Assembly: GCF_000332515.2 (NCBI RefSeq)
Contig: NZ_AOGZ02000014.1
Span: 1,132,001 to 1,196,000, forward strand
Direction: 5' to 3'
Source: Leptospira wolbachii serovar Codice str. CDC
Lineage (GTDB): Bacteria; Spirochaetota; Leptospiria; Leptospirales; Leptospiraceae
DNA: 64,000 nucleotides
The position numbers and the translations under genes were made by a program. Below, piece by piece: positions 1-8,565 of this stretch (within the stretch, counting starts at the first letter, position 1; the number at the start of each line of letters is the position of its first letter). The notes beneath the pieces are model-generated. The model worked only from the letters and a program-made list of their open reading frames with translations, searched no databases and was not told the DNA's origin.

Positions 1-48
1 CTAAGGAAATTAATTTCCCTTCCTATACGCTCCATTCGCAAACAAGAA

Positions 49-1413
49 ATGGACAGTATCCTTCACAACTACTTCGAAAAAAAATGCAGTAAGTCCAAGG
101 CGATGATCACCAAGGCTTCGGAATACATCCCCGGCGGTGTCCAACACAACCTTTCCTTCAATCATCCCTTCCCTCTTGTTTTTACAAAAGCTTCCGGTGC
201 TTATTTGTATGATTTAGATGGAAACAAATACATCGATTTTTTACAAGCAGGTGGACCCACAGTTCTTGGTAGCAATCCACCCAGTGTCCGCAAAAAAGTC
301 ATTGAACTTCTCGATACTACAGGACCGGTTACAGGTCTTTTTCATGAATACGAATATAAGTTAGCCGAGAAAATTGTAGAGTTAGTTCCCTCTGTCGAAA
401 TGTTCCGCATGTTAGGTTCGGGAACAGAAGCTTGTATGGCTTCGATTCGCGTTGCAAGACTTGCGACCAAGAAAAAAAATATCGTGAAGATGGGCGGGGC
501 TTACCACGGTTGGAGTGACCAACTCGCTTATGGACTTCGCATTCCAGGCACAAGACATTTCGAAGCCAATGGAGTTCCTAAATCCATTTTCAAATACACA
601 CAAGAATTTTACCCGAACGATTTGAACTCTCTTGAATCCGTACTCAAACGAAATCGTTTCTGCGGTGGCACTGCGGCAGTTCTTATCGAACCAGTAGGTC
701 CCGAAAGTGGAACAAGACCTCTTGACTTTGATTTCAACAAAGGAGTCAGAGAACTTTGTAACAAATATGGAGCTCTTCTTATCTTTGATGAAGTGGTGAC
801 AGCTTTCCGCATTGGTCTTAGCGGTGCCCAAGGATACTTTGGTGTGGATCCTGACCTAACTATTTTTGGTAAGGTAGTTGCGGGAGGATATCCATCAGCT
901 GGTGGACTTGGTGGTAAAAAAGAATACATGAAATATGTTTCTGCAGGACTTCAAACCGGCACCAAAAAGGCGTTAATCGGTGGAACGATGGCAGCCAATC
1001 CACTCAGTTCTGCTGCAGGTTACTTTACCCTTTGTGAAATGGAAAAAAACAATGCCTGTGAAAAATCAGGAAGAGCGGGCGACAGACTCACCAAAGGTTT
1101 ACAAAAACTAATCAAAAAATACGACCTCCCATTTGTTGCCTTCAACCAAGGTTCCATTTGCCATTTGGAGACCGTCGGTACGATGTTACTCGATATCAAC
1201 ATTAAGAAGTTCTGGACCATTAAAAAAACCATAGCCGAAGCTCATAAAAGAAAACACGCGATGGAAGAAATGGGGGCCGCTTATATGTCAGAAGGTCTTG
1301 TGACACTCGCGGGAAGTAGGCTTTATACAAGTGCATCCGATACAGATGCTGTGATTGATGATGCCCTCAAACGATTTGATCGAGTGTTCCAAAAAGTGGA
1401 AGGTGTGGCTTAA
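49..1413 (+). CDS. Class III PLP aminotransferase, glutamate-1-semialdehyde aminomutase-like
   Basis: A 454-residue fold-type I PLP enzyme. The IFDEVVTAFR motif carries the Asp that contacts the pyridine nitrogen, and the Schiff-base lysine is Lys275 in IFGKVVAGGYP. The N-terminal PGGVQH segment and overall length fit the glutamate-1-semialdehyde aminomutase branch (HemL catalyses GSA to 5-aminolevulinate). Many members of this branch are aminotransferases of other substrates, so hemL is not assigned. The start is an ATG with no clear Shine-Dalgarno sequence. The frame stays open to the left window edge, so an upstream start cannot be excluded. The gene stands alone ahead of the minus-strand mazEF pair. 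Confidence 0.8.
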   Translation: MDSILHNYFEKKCSKSKAMITKASEYIPGGVQHNLSFNHPFPLVFTKASGAYLYDLDGNKYIDFLQAGGPTVLGSNPPSVRKKVIELLDTTGPVTGLFHEYEYKLAEKIVELVPSVEMFRMLGSGTEACMASIRVARLATKKKNIVKMGGAYHGWSDQLAYGLRIPGTRHFEANGVPKSIFKYTQEFYPNDLNSLESVLKRNRFCGGTAAVLIEPVGPESGTRPLDFDFNKGVRELCNKYGALLIFDEVVTAFRIGLSGAQGYFGVDPDLTIFGKVVAGGYPSAGGLGGKKEYMKYVSAGLQTGTKKALIGGTMAANPLSSAAGYFTLCEMEKNNACEKSGRAGDRLTKGLQKLIKKYDLPFVAFNQGSICHLETVGTMLLDINIKKFWTIKKTIAEAHKRKHAMEEMGAAYMSEGLVTLAGSRLYTSASDTDAVIDDALKRFDRVFQKVEGVA

Positions 1414-1448
1414 TTAAAGATTAAGCCGATCCAAGGAAATTGAATCAG

Positions 1449-1498
1449 AAGTCATAAAAGAAAATAAAATCAGTCGACTAACATTTCTTTTATGACTT
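1449..1498. repeat. 15-bp perfect inverted repeat at the 3' end of mazF
   Basis: Bases 1449-1463 and 1484-1498 are exact reverse complements (arm AAGTCATAAAAGAAA) with a 20-base spacer. The right arm lies inside the last codons of mazF and the left arm lies beyond its stop. It could act as an AT-rich terminator for mazEF, or be the edge of the inserted module. There is no strong T-run after it. Confidence 0.6.
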
Positions 1499-1793
1499 TC
1501 TTAATTTTTTGAATTGTTTTAGGATCAGACGAACCCAGTTTTTGAATCAACCGCGACCTACCAACAGTTCGTATCTGATCCAAAACGATAGAACCTTTTT
1601 TTCCCTGAAATGTTAAATCTACCCTTGTTGGGTAACTCCTAGAACGAGTGGTCATAGGTGCTATCATCACTGTTCCGATAAACTGATTCATTTCATTCGG
1701 AGAAATGACAATACAAGGTCTAGATTTTTTAATCTCAAAACCAATCGTTGGATCCAAATTGATTAGATAGATGTCATATTGATGGATTACCAT
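1470..1793 (-). CDS. mazF: MazF/PemK-family toxin (endoribonuclease)
   Basis: A 107-residue MazF-family protein. The N-terminus has the family pattern QYDIYLINLDPTIGFEIKKSRPCIVIS, which I split here only for description: a beta strand, then the GxExxKxRP element with the conserved Arg-Pro. Further on are MIAPMTT and LDQIRTV, the strands around the catalytic Thr/Ser and Arg. MazF enzymes cleave single-stranded RNA at short sequences and arrest growth. The start is placed at the third codon of the longest frame (1793), giving a 7-base overlap with mazE upstream, the usual translational coupling of antitoxin and toxin. The C-terminal codons form one arm of an inverted repeat. Confidence 0.88.
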   Translation of the reverse strand: MVIHQYDIYLINLDPTIGFEIKKSRPCIVISPNEMNQFIGTVMIAPMTTRSRSYPTRVDLTFQGKKGSIVLDQIRTVGRSRLIQKLGSSDPKTIQKIKKVIKEMLVD

Positions 1794-2035
1794 TCCCAAT
1801 CCTTTGTTTCCAAATCAATGGAATCTGGAATGAGTAACTGATCCTCTTTTCTTTCCGCCATCGCTTTGAATTGGTCTTCCCAACCCACGCGCGGTTTGTT
1901 TTTATAAGGAGTGATGATGATTTTATTGTCCTCTACCAATAGATCGACTTCATCTTCAATCTGACATTCCGCTAAAACAGTTTTAGGAATTCGGATCCCT
2001 TTTGAATTTCCGATTTGTATGACGGCAGCCTTCAT
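1787..2035 (-). CDS. mazE: MazE-family antitoxin, AbrB/SpoVT DNA-binding domain
   Basis: An 82-residue antitoxin. Residues 1-45 form a swapped-hairpin AbrB domain with the typical opening AAVIQIGNSKGIRIPK. The acidic C-terminal tail (about 55-82, rich in Glu, Asp and Trp) is the part that normally threads across MazF. MazE neutralises the toxin and, with it, represses its own promoter. The gene precedes mazF and overlaps it by 7 bases. A perfect palindrome overlaps its start codon, and a plausible promoter lies just upstream, so autoregulation is likely. Family identity is clear. Activity in this organism is inferred. Confidence 0.88.
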   Translation of the reverse strand: MKAAVIQIGNSKGIRIPKTVLAECQIEDEVDLLVEDNKIIITPYKNKPRVGWEDQFKAMAERKEDQLLIPDSIDLETKDWEW

Positions 2036-2072
2036 TGTAATTACAATGTAATCACATCAAAAAACAGGTCAA
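2033..2072 (-). promoter_or_regulatory. mazEF promoter and alternating-palindrome operator
   Basis: Bases 2033-2048 (CATTGTAATTACAATG) are a perfect palindrome covering the mazE start codon. A further TGTAAT half-site lies at 2047-2052, so the central ATTACA can pair with either flank, an alternating palindrome like that known for E. coli mazEF. On the minus strand, TTGACC (2067-2072) and TACATT (2045-2050) with a 16-base spacer make a reasonable -35/-10 pair. The predicted transcript would be nearly leaderless. The repeats are seen; the function is inferred. Confidence 0.6.
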
Positions 2073-2144
2073 TTCCAATTCCGAGTCCAAACCCCTCGAA
2101 TTTCCTTCCCTCCCCGAAAAGTACTTGTACGTTTCAGGAGAATC

Positions 2145-2189
2145 ATGGCATTATGTCTCAAATCTCGACGAGGCCCGAACTATGCCTGA
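2145..2189 (+). CDS. Possible 14-codon leader peptide overlapping the fliF start
   Basis: An ATG at 2145 sits four bases after a strong AGGAG (2136-2140) and opens a 14-codon frame ending at TGA 2187-2189, just past the fliF ATG at 2182. No conservation can be judged from one sequence. It could couple translation into fliF, or be chance. Confidence 0.25.
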   Translation: MALCLKSRRGPNYA

Positions 2190-3882
2190 ACCACTGCAAA
2201 AAATCATCGATAATCTCAAAGAGTTATTCAACAAACTCGATAAAACCAAAAAAATGATTTTGGGTGGTGTGCTCGCCGTTGTGGTGGTGGCAGTCATCAT
2301 CCTCTCCAACGTCTCGTCCCAAAGAAACCGCGTGGTTCTCTTTAAGGATTTGGATTCCAAAGATTTCTCTGAGGTCACAAAGAAACTAGATGCCCTTGGT
2401 TACTCTTATGGATCCAGTGAAACAAGTCTCATCACAGTGGACCCCGAACAAAGACAAGAGATCGTCACCAAACTCGCACAAGAGAATTTGATTCCTGCAG
2501 GTGTGACTGGTTGGGAACTTTTTGATATCGAAAAGTTTACAGAAACCCAGTTCGACAAAGACATTAAAAAATATAGAGCCCTCAAAGGTGCGATTGAAAA
2601 ATCACTCAATACCTTAAGACCGATCGAAAGATCCGATGTCAACATTGCGATCCCCGAAGGTGATCTTTTTGAATCCAACTCCTATCCTGTAAAGGCAAGC
2701 GTTATCCTCCACTTCAAACCGGGTGTTGAGGGAATGAGTAAAAAAGAAATCAAAGGGATTGTGAACTTAGTCGCTCGTGCTGTTCCCAAATTAAAACCGG
2801 AAAACGTAAGTGTGGCCGATCCCGATGGAAAGATCATTTCTGATTTTGAAGAAGATTTAGAAAAAGAAAGATTAGAACTTCGTATCGTCCAAGAAAAACT
2901 TAGAATCGAAGAAGAAGAACGTGTCAAACGACTCATCGACATTCGGAATACCCTTCGTTGGTATTTGGGTGGAGAAGACCGAGTGGACATCACTCGTTTC
3001 GAATATTCATTCAATTGGGACCAAGAGTCCTTAACTGAAAATGAAGTATTACCAGTAGTTGCCGAAGAAGATAACCCAGATACACCGTATAACGAAAGAA
3101 AGTTGGTCGATGGTTATTCACTGAAAGTATCTTCTAAAGAAACCAAAGAATCTTTTAAAGGACGCGGGTTCACTCCCGATGGTCCCGCAGGCACAGAGCC
3201 AAACCTTCCTCCTGGATACAAAGACACAGACTACCAAAAAGCAGAGTATTCTAAAGACGAAAATATCAATAACTACGAATTCAACAAACGTGTAAAAGAT
3301 ATCAAACGCCAACCTTGGAAGATTGAAAAGATTGGTCTTTCTGTCGTAGTTGATGGTGTTTGGGAAAGAAAAGAACGTGAAGATGGTCTTGGATACGATA
3401 GAAAATACATTCCCGTTGCTGAAAATGATTTAAAACTCGTTCGTAAAAACTTAGAAGCTGCGATCGGTTACACAAGATCACGTGGTGACCAGATCAGTGT
3501 CATTACGATTCCCAAAGATAGAACCGAACAGTTCCGTGCCGAAGATGAAGAGTTTCAAAAACAAAGAGCCATTCGGAATATGGTCATTGCTTCTCTCGTA
3601 ATTTTAATTTTACTGATCCTTGCAATCCTCGTGTATCGTGCGATCAAAAAAGAAATCGCAAGAAGAAGAAGACTCAGAGAAGAAGAACTTGCTGCCCAAC
3701 AACAAATGATGCGGGAAGCTGCTCTTCGAGTGATGGACGAAGGGGGAGCCGAAGTCGAACTCTCCCTCGACGAAAAACTCAGACGCGAGTTACTCGAAAA
3801 CGCAATCAACCTGGCAAAAGAAAAACCGGAAGATGTGGCGCAGTTACTTCGCACTTGGCTTGCTGAGGAAGAGCAGACTTAA
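2182..3882 (+). CDS. fliF: Flagellar M-ring (MS-ring) protein FliF
   Basis: A 566-residue protein with the full FliF layout: a short cytoplasmic N-terminus, a first membrane helix at about 25-43, YscJ/FliF ring-building domains in the periplasmic half (for example [11 protein letters not shown] and the [15 protein letters not shown] strand region), a second membrane helix at about 465-485, and a charged cytoplasmic tail. The tail ends in [12 protein letters not shown], the segment that binds FliG. FliF forms the inner-membrane ring of the motor, here of periplasmic flagella. The ATG at 2182 has GAGG nine bases upstream and gives the usual MPEPLQ start; a longer TTG frame from 2125 is less likely. 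No other flagellar gene is beside it: upstream is mazEF and downstream a convergent cyclase. Confidence 0.93.
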   Translation: MPEPLQKIIDNLKELFNKLDKTKKMILGGVLAVVVVAVIILSNVSSQRNRVVLFKDLDSKDFSEVTKKLDALGYSYGSSETSLITVDPEQRQEIVTKLAQENLIPAGVTGWELFDIEKFTETQFDKDIKKYRALKGAIEKSLNTLRPIERSDVNIAIPEGDLFESNSYPVKASVILHFKPGVEGMSKKEIKGIVNLVARAVPKLKPENVSVADPDGKIISDFEEDLEKERLELRIVQEKLRIEEEERVKRLIDIRNTLRWYLGGEDRVDITRFEYSFNWDQESLTENEVLPVVAEEDNPDTPYNERKLVDGYSLKVSSKETKESFKGRGFTPDGPAGTEPNLPPGYKDTDYQKAEYSKDENINNYEFNKRVKDIKRQPWKIEKIGLSVVVDGVWERKEREDGLGYDRKYIPVAENDLKLVRKNLEAAIGYTRSRGDQISVITIPKDRTEQFRAEDEEFQKQRAIRNMVIASLVILILLILAILVYRAIKKEIARRRRLREEELAAQQQMMREAALRVMDEGGAEVELSLDEKLRRELLENAINLAKEKPEDVAQLLRTWLAEEEQT

Positions 3883-3883
3883 A

Positions 3884-6445
3884 TTAAGATTCGTTCTTCC
3901 AACGAATGTTAGCACCGTTTGAAATCCGGGAATAAACCTCCCGGAAGTATTGATTAGGCGCCTTACCGTCTGGGTCTTGCGAATAACGAGGCCTTAGGCG
4001 ACTTACAAAATACATATCCAAGTCCCCTTTGTTTTTCCCATGAATTTTCCCTCGGTACTCTGTGATAAAAAAATACTTCACAAGTTCATAGGTTTCTTTG
4101 GAGACATTGATTTTTCCGGTTTCTCCACCGGACTCCATTCTTGAAGCCGTATTAACAGTATCTCCCCAAATATCATAAGCAAATTTAAATCGTCCCACTA
4201 CTCCCGCAACCACAGGTCCTGTATGAAGACCAAGCCGCAGTTCCCAAAAAGGCAAATTCAGCGCAGTTTTGATTTCTTTTAATTGGTTCATAAAACTTTG
4301 AATCTCGAGAGCCGCCAAACAAGCGTCAATGGCACTGGTTCGATTTTCTACAGGAAGGCCACCCGCACACATATAACTATCGCCAATGGTTTTTAATTTT
4401 TCTAAGTTGTTCCTTAGAATGATTTCATCGAACTGAGTAAAACAAGCATCTAGTTCTTCGATTAGACTTTGTTCATCCATACCTTCCGCAACTTTAGTAA
4501 AACCTTTGAAGTCCGTGAATAAAACCGTTACATTCTCAATTCGAGAAGGTGTGACACTCCCCTTTTGTTTTAATTCTTGAGCTACTTTATAAGGTAAGAT
4601 GTTAAGAAGTAATTTTTCCGATTCTTCTCTTGCCTCTTCCGCTTTATCTTGTGCAATGAGAGCTTTTTCTCTTTCTTCATCCGCTTTTTGTTTCTCTAAA
4701 TCCAATAGAAAATAACTAATATCGAGTTCTTCCGCCAAGGGACGAGACATGATGTAGACAACAAGGTAATTAAACAATACCAGAGGTAACACAATCATTG
4801 TTAAATGAAATGCCGATTCCCCCACTCCGTATTGTTCACGGATGAGTGGGAAATATAAAATGGCAGCAATGGCCATGGTAATGAGTCCTAAGTTTGCCAA
4901 ACGTTGGCTCAATTGGATGGTTCTTCCCTCCAAAGACAAAGCGCCATGACGAAGCACCGCATAACCGAGTAAAAACGCAGGCACAAATTGGAAGTCCGCT
5001 AAAGGATAAATGGGAATTCCATGACTAGGAAGTAGTGCCGCTAAAAGTAAAATCGCAGATAACAAAAAAGAGCCAATGATCCATTTAGAGGCAAAGTTAA
5101 TGTAACCTTTATTTCGCAAAAAAGTAATAAGCACCAAAATTAAAGCAATGGCACCATTGGCTCCCACAAGTAATTCCGCAGGACCTCCATGGTGGACTCT
5201 TGACCATGGATAATCAAAATAACCTACAAATAAATAAGGAGAGGGCGCAAGTACTGCTGCTGTCACACAAAGAAAATCAATTCCTTGAATCCAGAACGGT
5301 GATTTTTGTCCAATCGCTTCGAATACCAAACGCACCATAATACTCGGCGCAAAGGCAAATGCCACAAAGGTCATTTGTGAGATTCGCAGTTGTACCACAT
5401 AAGATATATTTAACTTTAAAGGAACGGATTGGATGACATAAAAACCCGTGAGGATGAGTGCAAAGGCACAAAGTTGGTTGATCCTTGCCGATGGATTGGC
5501 GCCTGCCACAATGATGGAAAGAAATACTGCACCAAACACGGATACTACGGGAGGAATTCCCCATGGATACCATTTTGCTGACTCATAAGCATCCGGTGAT
5601 AATCCAAAAGAAACTCCAAAAGAAATAAAAATCAAAACGAAAGATAAAAGTGCAAAAAGAAAATAAAACATTCCATTCTTTTGGAAAAGAAGTTCGTTCA
5701 CATCAAAAAAATCAGATCGAAACACTCCATAAGCCACAAGTAACATAGGAATGAATAAAAAGAACCCTCCCGGATACACTTTGAAACCAAGAATACTCGG
5801 TGCATTCATAGTTGTGAGTAAAAATAATAAATTCACCCCATGAAACAAAGTGAGATGGTAATGTTTACGAATGTATTGGTAGTGTTTGATGAAAGAAGGT
5901 AAAATCAGGAAAAAATAACCCAGTGGTGCCAAAATTCCCCATGGTCGAACAAAGGAACTTCCTCTCGGATACTTTCCAAAAGTGAATTCAAATACAGTGG
6001 TTTCGAATCCCTTACCGATAAGGATTCCGAAATACAATACAAAACTGGCAAACCAACAAAGATAAGAATAATACAACAATAACTTACTTTGTTTTCCCGT
6101 CATATAGTAGGCCAAATAAAAGGCTGTTGGAGCCAGAGGAGCAACCAAGAAGTATAGTAGATTATTCCAAAAAACTAATGTTTCAACGTTTTGAATCCAG
6201 GCTCTCGTGGTTAAAACAAGCCCGATGGATCCAAAACTAATGAAGGAAACCGCTAGGTTTAAATGAAAGGTTCGATTCTCATCTTTTGATTTCCGAAATT
6301 TTTGAAAGGCAAAGTAGCTGAGGAATACACCAACAAAAAAAGTTAGGATTCCTGGGGCCCCATAAGGAATCTGATACCAGAAATATTCCCAGTCCGAAAT
6401 AATCCCTTCTGGTTTTACAAAATAAATAAGAGGGTATGACTCCAT
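3884..6445 (-). CDS. Multi-pass membrane adenylate cyclase (class III)
   Basis: An 853-residue protein. Roughly residues 1-560 are hydrophobic, with about 16 membrane helices that look like two 7-8-helix blocks. A short coiled segment (about 575-610, rich in Glu, Lys and Ala) follows, then a class III cyclase domain at about 625-800. The two metal-binding Asp residues are in LFTDFKGF and IGDSYM. The base-specifying Lys (LKTIGD) and Asp (YDIWGD) indicate ATP rather than GTP, and the transition-state Asn and Arg are in NTASRM. It should make cAMP at the inner membrane in response to an unknown membrane or lipophilic signal. It converges on fliF with one base between stops. Confidence 0.88.
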   Translation of the reverse strand: MESYPLIYFVKPEGIISDWEYFWYQIPYGAPGILTFFVGVFLSYFAFQKFRKSKDENRTFHLNLAVSFISFGSIGLVLTTRAWIQNVETLVFWNNLLYFLVAPLAPTAFYLAYYMTGKQSKLLLYYSYLCWFASFVLYFGILIGKGFETTVFEFTFGKYPRGSSFVRPWGILAPLGYFFLILPSFIKHYQYIRKHYHLTLFHGVNLLFLLTTMNAPSILGFKVYPGGFFLFIPMLLVAYGVFRSDFFDVNELLFQKNGMFYFLFALLSFVLIFISFGVSFGLSPDAYESAKWYPWGIPPVVSVFGAVFLSIIVAGANPSARINQLCAFALILTGFYVIQSVPLKLNISYVVQLRISQMTFVAFAFAPSIMVRLVFEAIGQKSPFWIQGIDFLCVTAAVLAPSPYLFVGYFDYPWSRVHHGGPAELLVGANGAIALILVLITFLRNKGYINFASKWIIGSFLLSAILLLAALLPSHGIPIYPLADFQFVPAFLLGYAVLRHGALSLEGRTIQLSQRLANLGLITMAIAAILYFPLIREQYGVGESAFHLTMIVLPLVLFNYLVVYIMSRPLAEELDISYFLLDLEKQKADEEREKALIAQDKAEEAREESEKLLLNILPYKVAQELKQKGSVTPSRIENVTVLFTDFKGFTKVAEGMDEQSLIEELDACFTQFDEIILRNNLEKLKTIGDSYMCAGGLPVENRTSAIDACLAALEIQSFMNQLKEIKTALNLPFWELRLGLHTGPVVAGVVGRFKFAYDIWGDTVNTASRMESGGETGKINVSKETYELVKYFFITEYRGKIHGKNKGDLDMYFVSRLRPRYSQDPDGKAPNQYFREVYSRISNGANIRWKNES

Positions 6446-6522
6446 CCTTTTAAAGATCGGCTTTCGGGAAAAGAGAAAGTAGCAAATTCTTCTATTTGAC
6501 TCACTTCCTCTTTTGTTGTGCT

Positions 6523-7419
6523 ATGTCGGATATGGTTGATCTAAACTTTCCAAAAAAGAACGCTACTGAATGGCTGGCTGGTGGTAAATTTTTCGAATAT
6601 AAGAAGTTTCAAATTTTCTTTATACAAGAAGGAAGAGGACAGAATCTAATTTTACTTCATGGGTTTCCCACATCCTCTTGGGACTACTCTAAAATTTTTA
6701 ATGGCCTTTCTCGTTACTTCAATACAATCGCCATTGATTTTTTAGGATTTGGATATTCTTCGAAACCAAAAAAGCATAAATACACACTGATAGAACAAAC
6801 GGATATCATAGAAAACTTTATCGAAAAAAATGCACTTCGAAGAGTGAAGTTTGTTTTTCATGATTATGCTGTGAGTGTGGGTCAAGAAATCTTAGCTAGG
6901 CATTTAGAACGTAAAGAAAGAAAGTATGAAATCGATGGAGCCGTTTTTTTGAATGGAGGACTTTTTCCTCACCTACATAGACCCACATTCAAACAGAAAC
7001 TCCTCGCCACACCAATCTTAGGTGCTTTTCTTTCTCGTTTTTATAATGAGAGAAAATTTGGAATTGCATTTAGCCAAGTTTTTGGGAAAAATACGAAACC
7101 GACTGACAAAGAAATTTCTGTTCTTTGGAAATTGATTACCTATCCCAACAAAGTTTTAATTCCACACAAACTACTCAAATACATTTCAGAAAGAAGAATC
7201 CATGGAGAACGTTGGAAAAATGCTCTTCTCCAAACGGAGGTGCCACTCCTCTTTATCAATGGAGGAGAAGATCCAGTCAGCGGAAGCCACCTAGCAGATG
7301 AATTAGAAAAACTTCCGATCAAAAACAAAAAGTTAATCCGTTGGGACTCGATTGGTCATTATCCTCAATGGGAAAATCCAGAAGAAAGTTTTAAAGAAAT
7401 CTACGAATTCCTTAAATAG
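6523..7419 (+). CDS. Alpha/beta hydrolase
   Basis: A 298-residue alpha/beta hydrolase. Visible elements are the oxyanion loop LLHGFPTSSWDY, the strand-turn IDFLGFGYSSKP, a nucleophile elbow reading FHDYAVSVGQ with Asp in the nucleophile position, an acid-bearing FINGGEDPVS, and the late GHYPQWENPE with the catalytic His. The Asp nucleophile resembles haloalkane dehalogenase and MEST-type relatives rather than Ser esterases. The substrate is unknown. ATG 6523 is chosen over a TTG at 6496; ATG 6532 is also possible. It is monocistronic and convergent with the cdaR operon. Confidence 0.75.
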   Translation: MSDMVDLNFPKKNATEWLAGGKFFEYKKFQIFFIQEGRGQNLILLHGFPTSSWDYSKIFNGLSRYFNTIAIDFLGFGYSSKPKKHKYTLIEQTDIIENFIEKNALRRVKFVFHDYAVSVGQEILARHLERKERKYEIDGAVFLNGGLFPHLHRPTFKQKLLATPILGAFLSRFYNERKFGIAFSQVFGKNTKPTDKEISVLWKLITYPNKVLIPHKLLKYISERRIHGERWKNALLQTEVPLLFINGGEDPVSGSHLADELEKLPIKNKKLIRWDSIGHYPQWENPEESFKEIYEFLK

Positions 7420-7478
7420 AATTAGAGTTTTTTTGTTTTGATTGAATTTGATATTAAATTCTGAAAAGAAACCTAGAC

Positions 7479-7511
7479 AAAAAGGTACGAATCCATCCTT
7501 GAATTCGTGCC
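7479..7511 (-). terminator. Rho-independent terminator of the dapA-dapB-cdaA-cdaR operon
   Basis: On the minus strand a 9-bp stem (arms 7503-7511 and 7484-7492, one G-T wobble, 10-base loop) is followed directly by TTTTT (complement of 7479-7483), just downstream of the cdaR stop. Confidence 0.75.
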
Positions 7512-7518
7512 TTAAAAC

Positions 7519-8565
7519 TTAAGATCGATTTGAGGGGATTGCACCAGGAACTTCCATTCCTGTGCCATCATCAGTTGGATCTGCTTCTGGATTTTGTTCT
7601 TTGACTTTGTAACGAATCTCAATTTTTTCAGGACTGATTTGTAAAATTTCAATTCCTTTAAGATCTTTATTCTTAATGATTCGAACTTTTGCAACTTGGG
7701 GCTGTAACTCGGGAATGATTTTGTTTTTGATCGGATCAAAGATATAGTTACAAGGAACTTGGGCAGTAATTCCTGTTAGAATCTGGGCCGAACGAATTGG
7801 TTTTAAAGAAAAATATCTGATAGCCACTTGTTCTTCAGAAAGTTCTGCATCTAACTTGCCATCTAGCCCCGAACAAACAATGGGAATTCCTGCTGCTGTT
7901 TGTTCTCCGGTTTTATAAGAAAGAGGAATGATGTTTACATTCACAGTGACATCCCTGGAACCAAGGACATTCACTCCCTTTGGTAAATCTGGTATCCGAA
8001 CTGTTTTTGCAAAAGGTTCCTTTTTATCCGTTAGAGAAATTTCTGGAAGTAGAACTTTGGTAATTTTTTCCAAGTCTTGTGGTTTTCCACTTAAAGTCAC
8101 CTTGGGAGGACTTACAATTTGTGTCAGCTTTTCAAAGTTAGCTGGAGGGGCCCCTTCGAACGCAACTTCTAGCGGAACTACTTTTAATCCACGCGATTCA
8201 ATTTCAACCGGAACCGTTTTTTTAAGTTTGGTGACCTTAACACCGCTAGGAACACCTACTATTTTCTTAATTGGGACTTCTGTAACACCAAGTTGGACAT
8301 CTTCTGGATCAATCACCGCTTTCATAAACTGTGAGTAGTAATTCACAACATCTTTTAAACCTTCCACACGAACAGGGATTGTTTTTTCCGGATTTTTGGA
8401 ATAGTTTAAATTACCAGATAACTTTGGATAGTCGACAGGAACATTGATTGTTTTAATCAATACTTTTGAATTTTGAAGATTGACATAAAAAATACTGGCG
8501 ATGATTAACGAAACTAGTTTTGCTTTCCAGTTTCGAACAAGTTTTCCGAGTAACTTCAGAATCAT
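7519..8565 (-). CDS. cdaR: YbbR-domain protein CdaR, regulator of the diadenylate cyclase
   Basis: A 348-residue protein with one N-terminal membrane helix (about 10-32) followed by an extracytoplasmic part of repeated YbbR beta domains. Recurrent units such as VNVPVDYPKLSGNL, VPVRVEG-type strands and VTLSGKPQDLEK mark them. CdaR proteins bind CdaA and modulate c-di-AMP synthesis. The ATG overlaps the cdaA stop by 4 bases, so the two are translated together. The C-terminal tail is Pro- and Asp-rich. It is the last gene of the four-gene operon and is followed by a good terminator. Confidence 0.85.
   Translation of the reverse strand: MILKLLGKLVRNWKAKLVSLIIASIFYVNLQNSKVLIKTINVPVDYPKLSGNLNYSKNPEKTIPVRVEGLKDVVNYYSQFMKAVIDPEDVQLGVTEVPIKKIVGVPSGVKVTKLKKTVPVEIESRGLKVVPLEVAFEGAPPANFEKLTQIVSPPKVTLSGKPQDLEKITKVLLPEISLTDKKEPFAKTVRIPDLPKGVNVLGSRDVTVNVNIIPLSYKTGEQTAAGIPIVCSGLDGKLDAELSEEQVAIRYFSLKPIRSAQILTGITAQVPCNYIFDPIKNKIIPELQPQVAKVRIIKNKDLKGIEILQISPEKIEIRYKVKEQNPEADPTDDGTGMEVPGAIPSNRS

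Noticed and set aside
49..1413. Firm hemL assignment
   Set aside because: The branch has many enzymes with other substrates and no haem gene adjoins it.
5277..5573. 98-codon minus-strand frame inside the cyclase gene
   Set aside because: It is an alternate-frame shadow of the membrane region of the cyclase.
7928..8338. 136-codon plus-strand frame antisense to cdaR
   Set aside because: Thr/Ser-rich translation of the antisense of a real gene, with no start signals.
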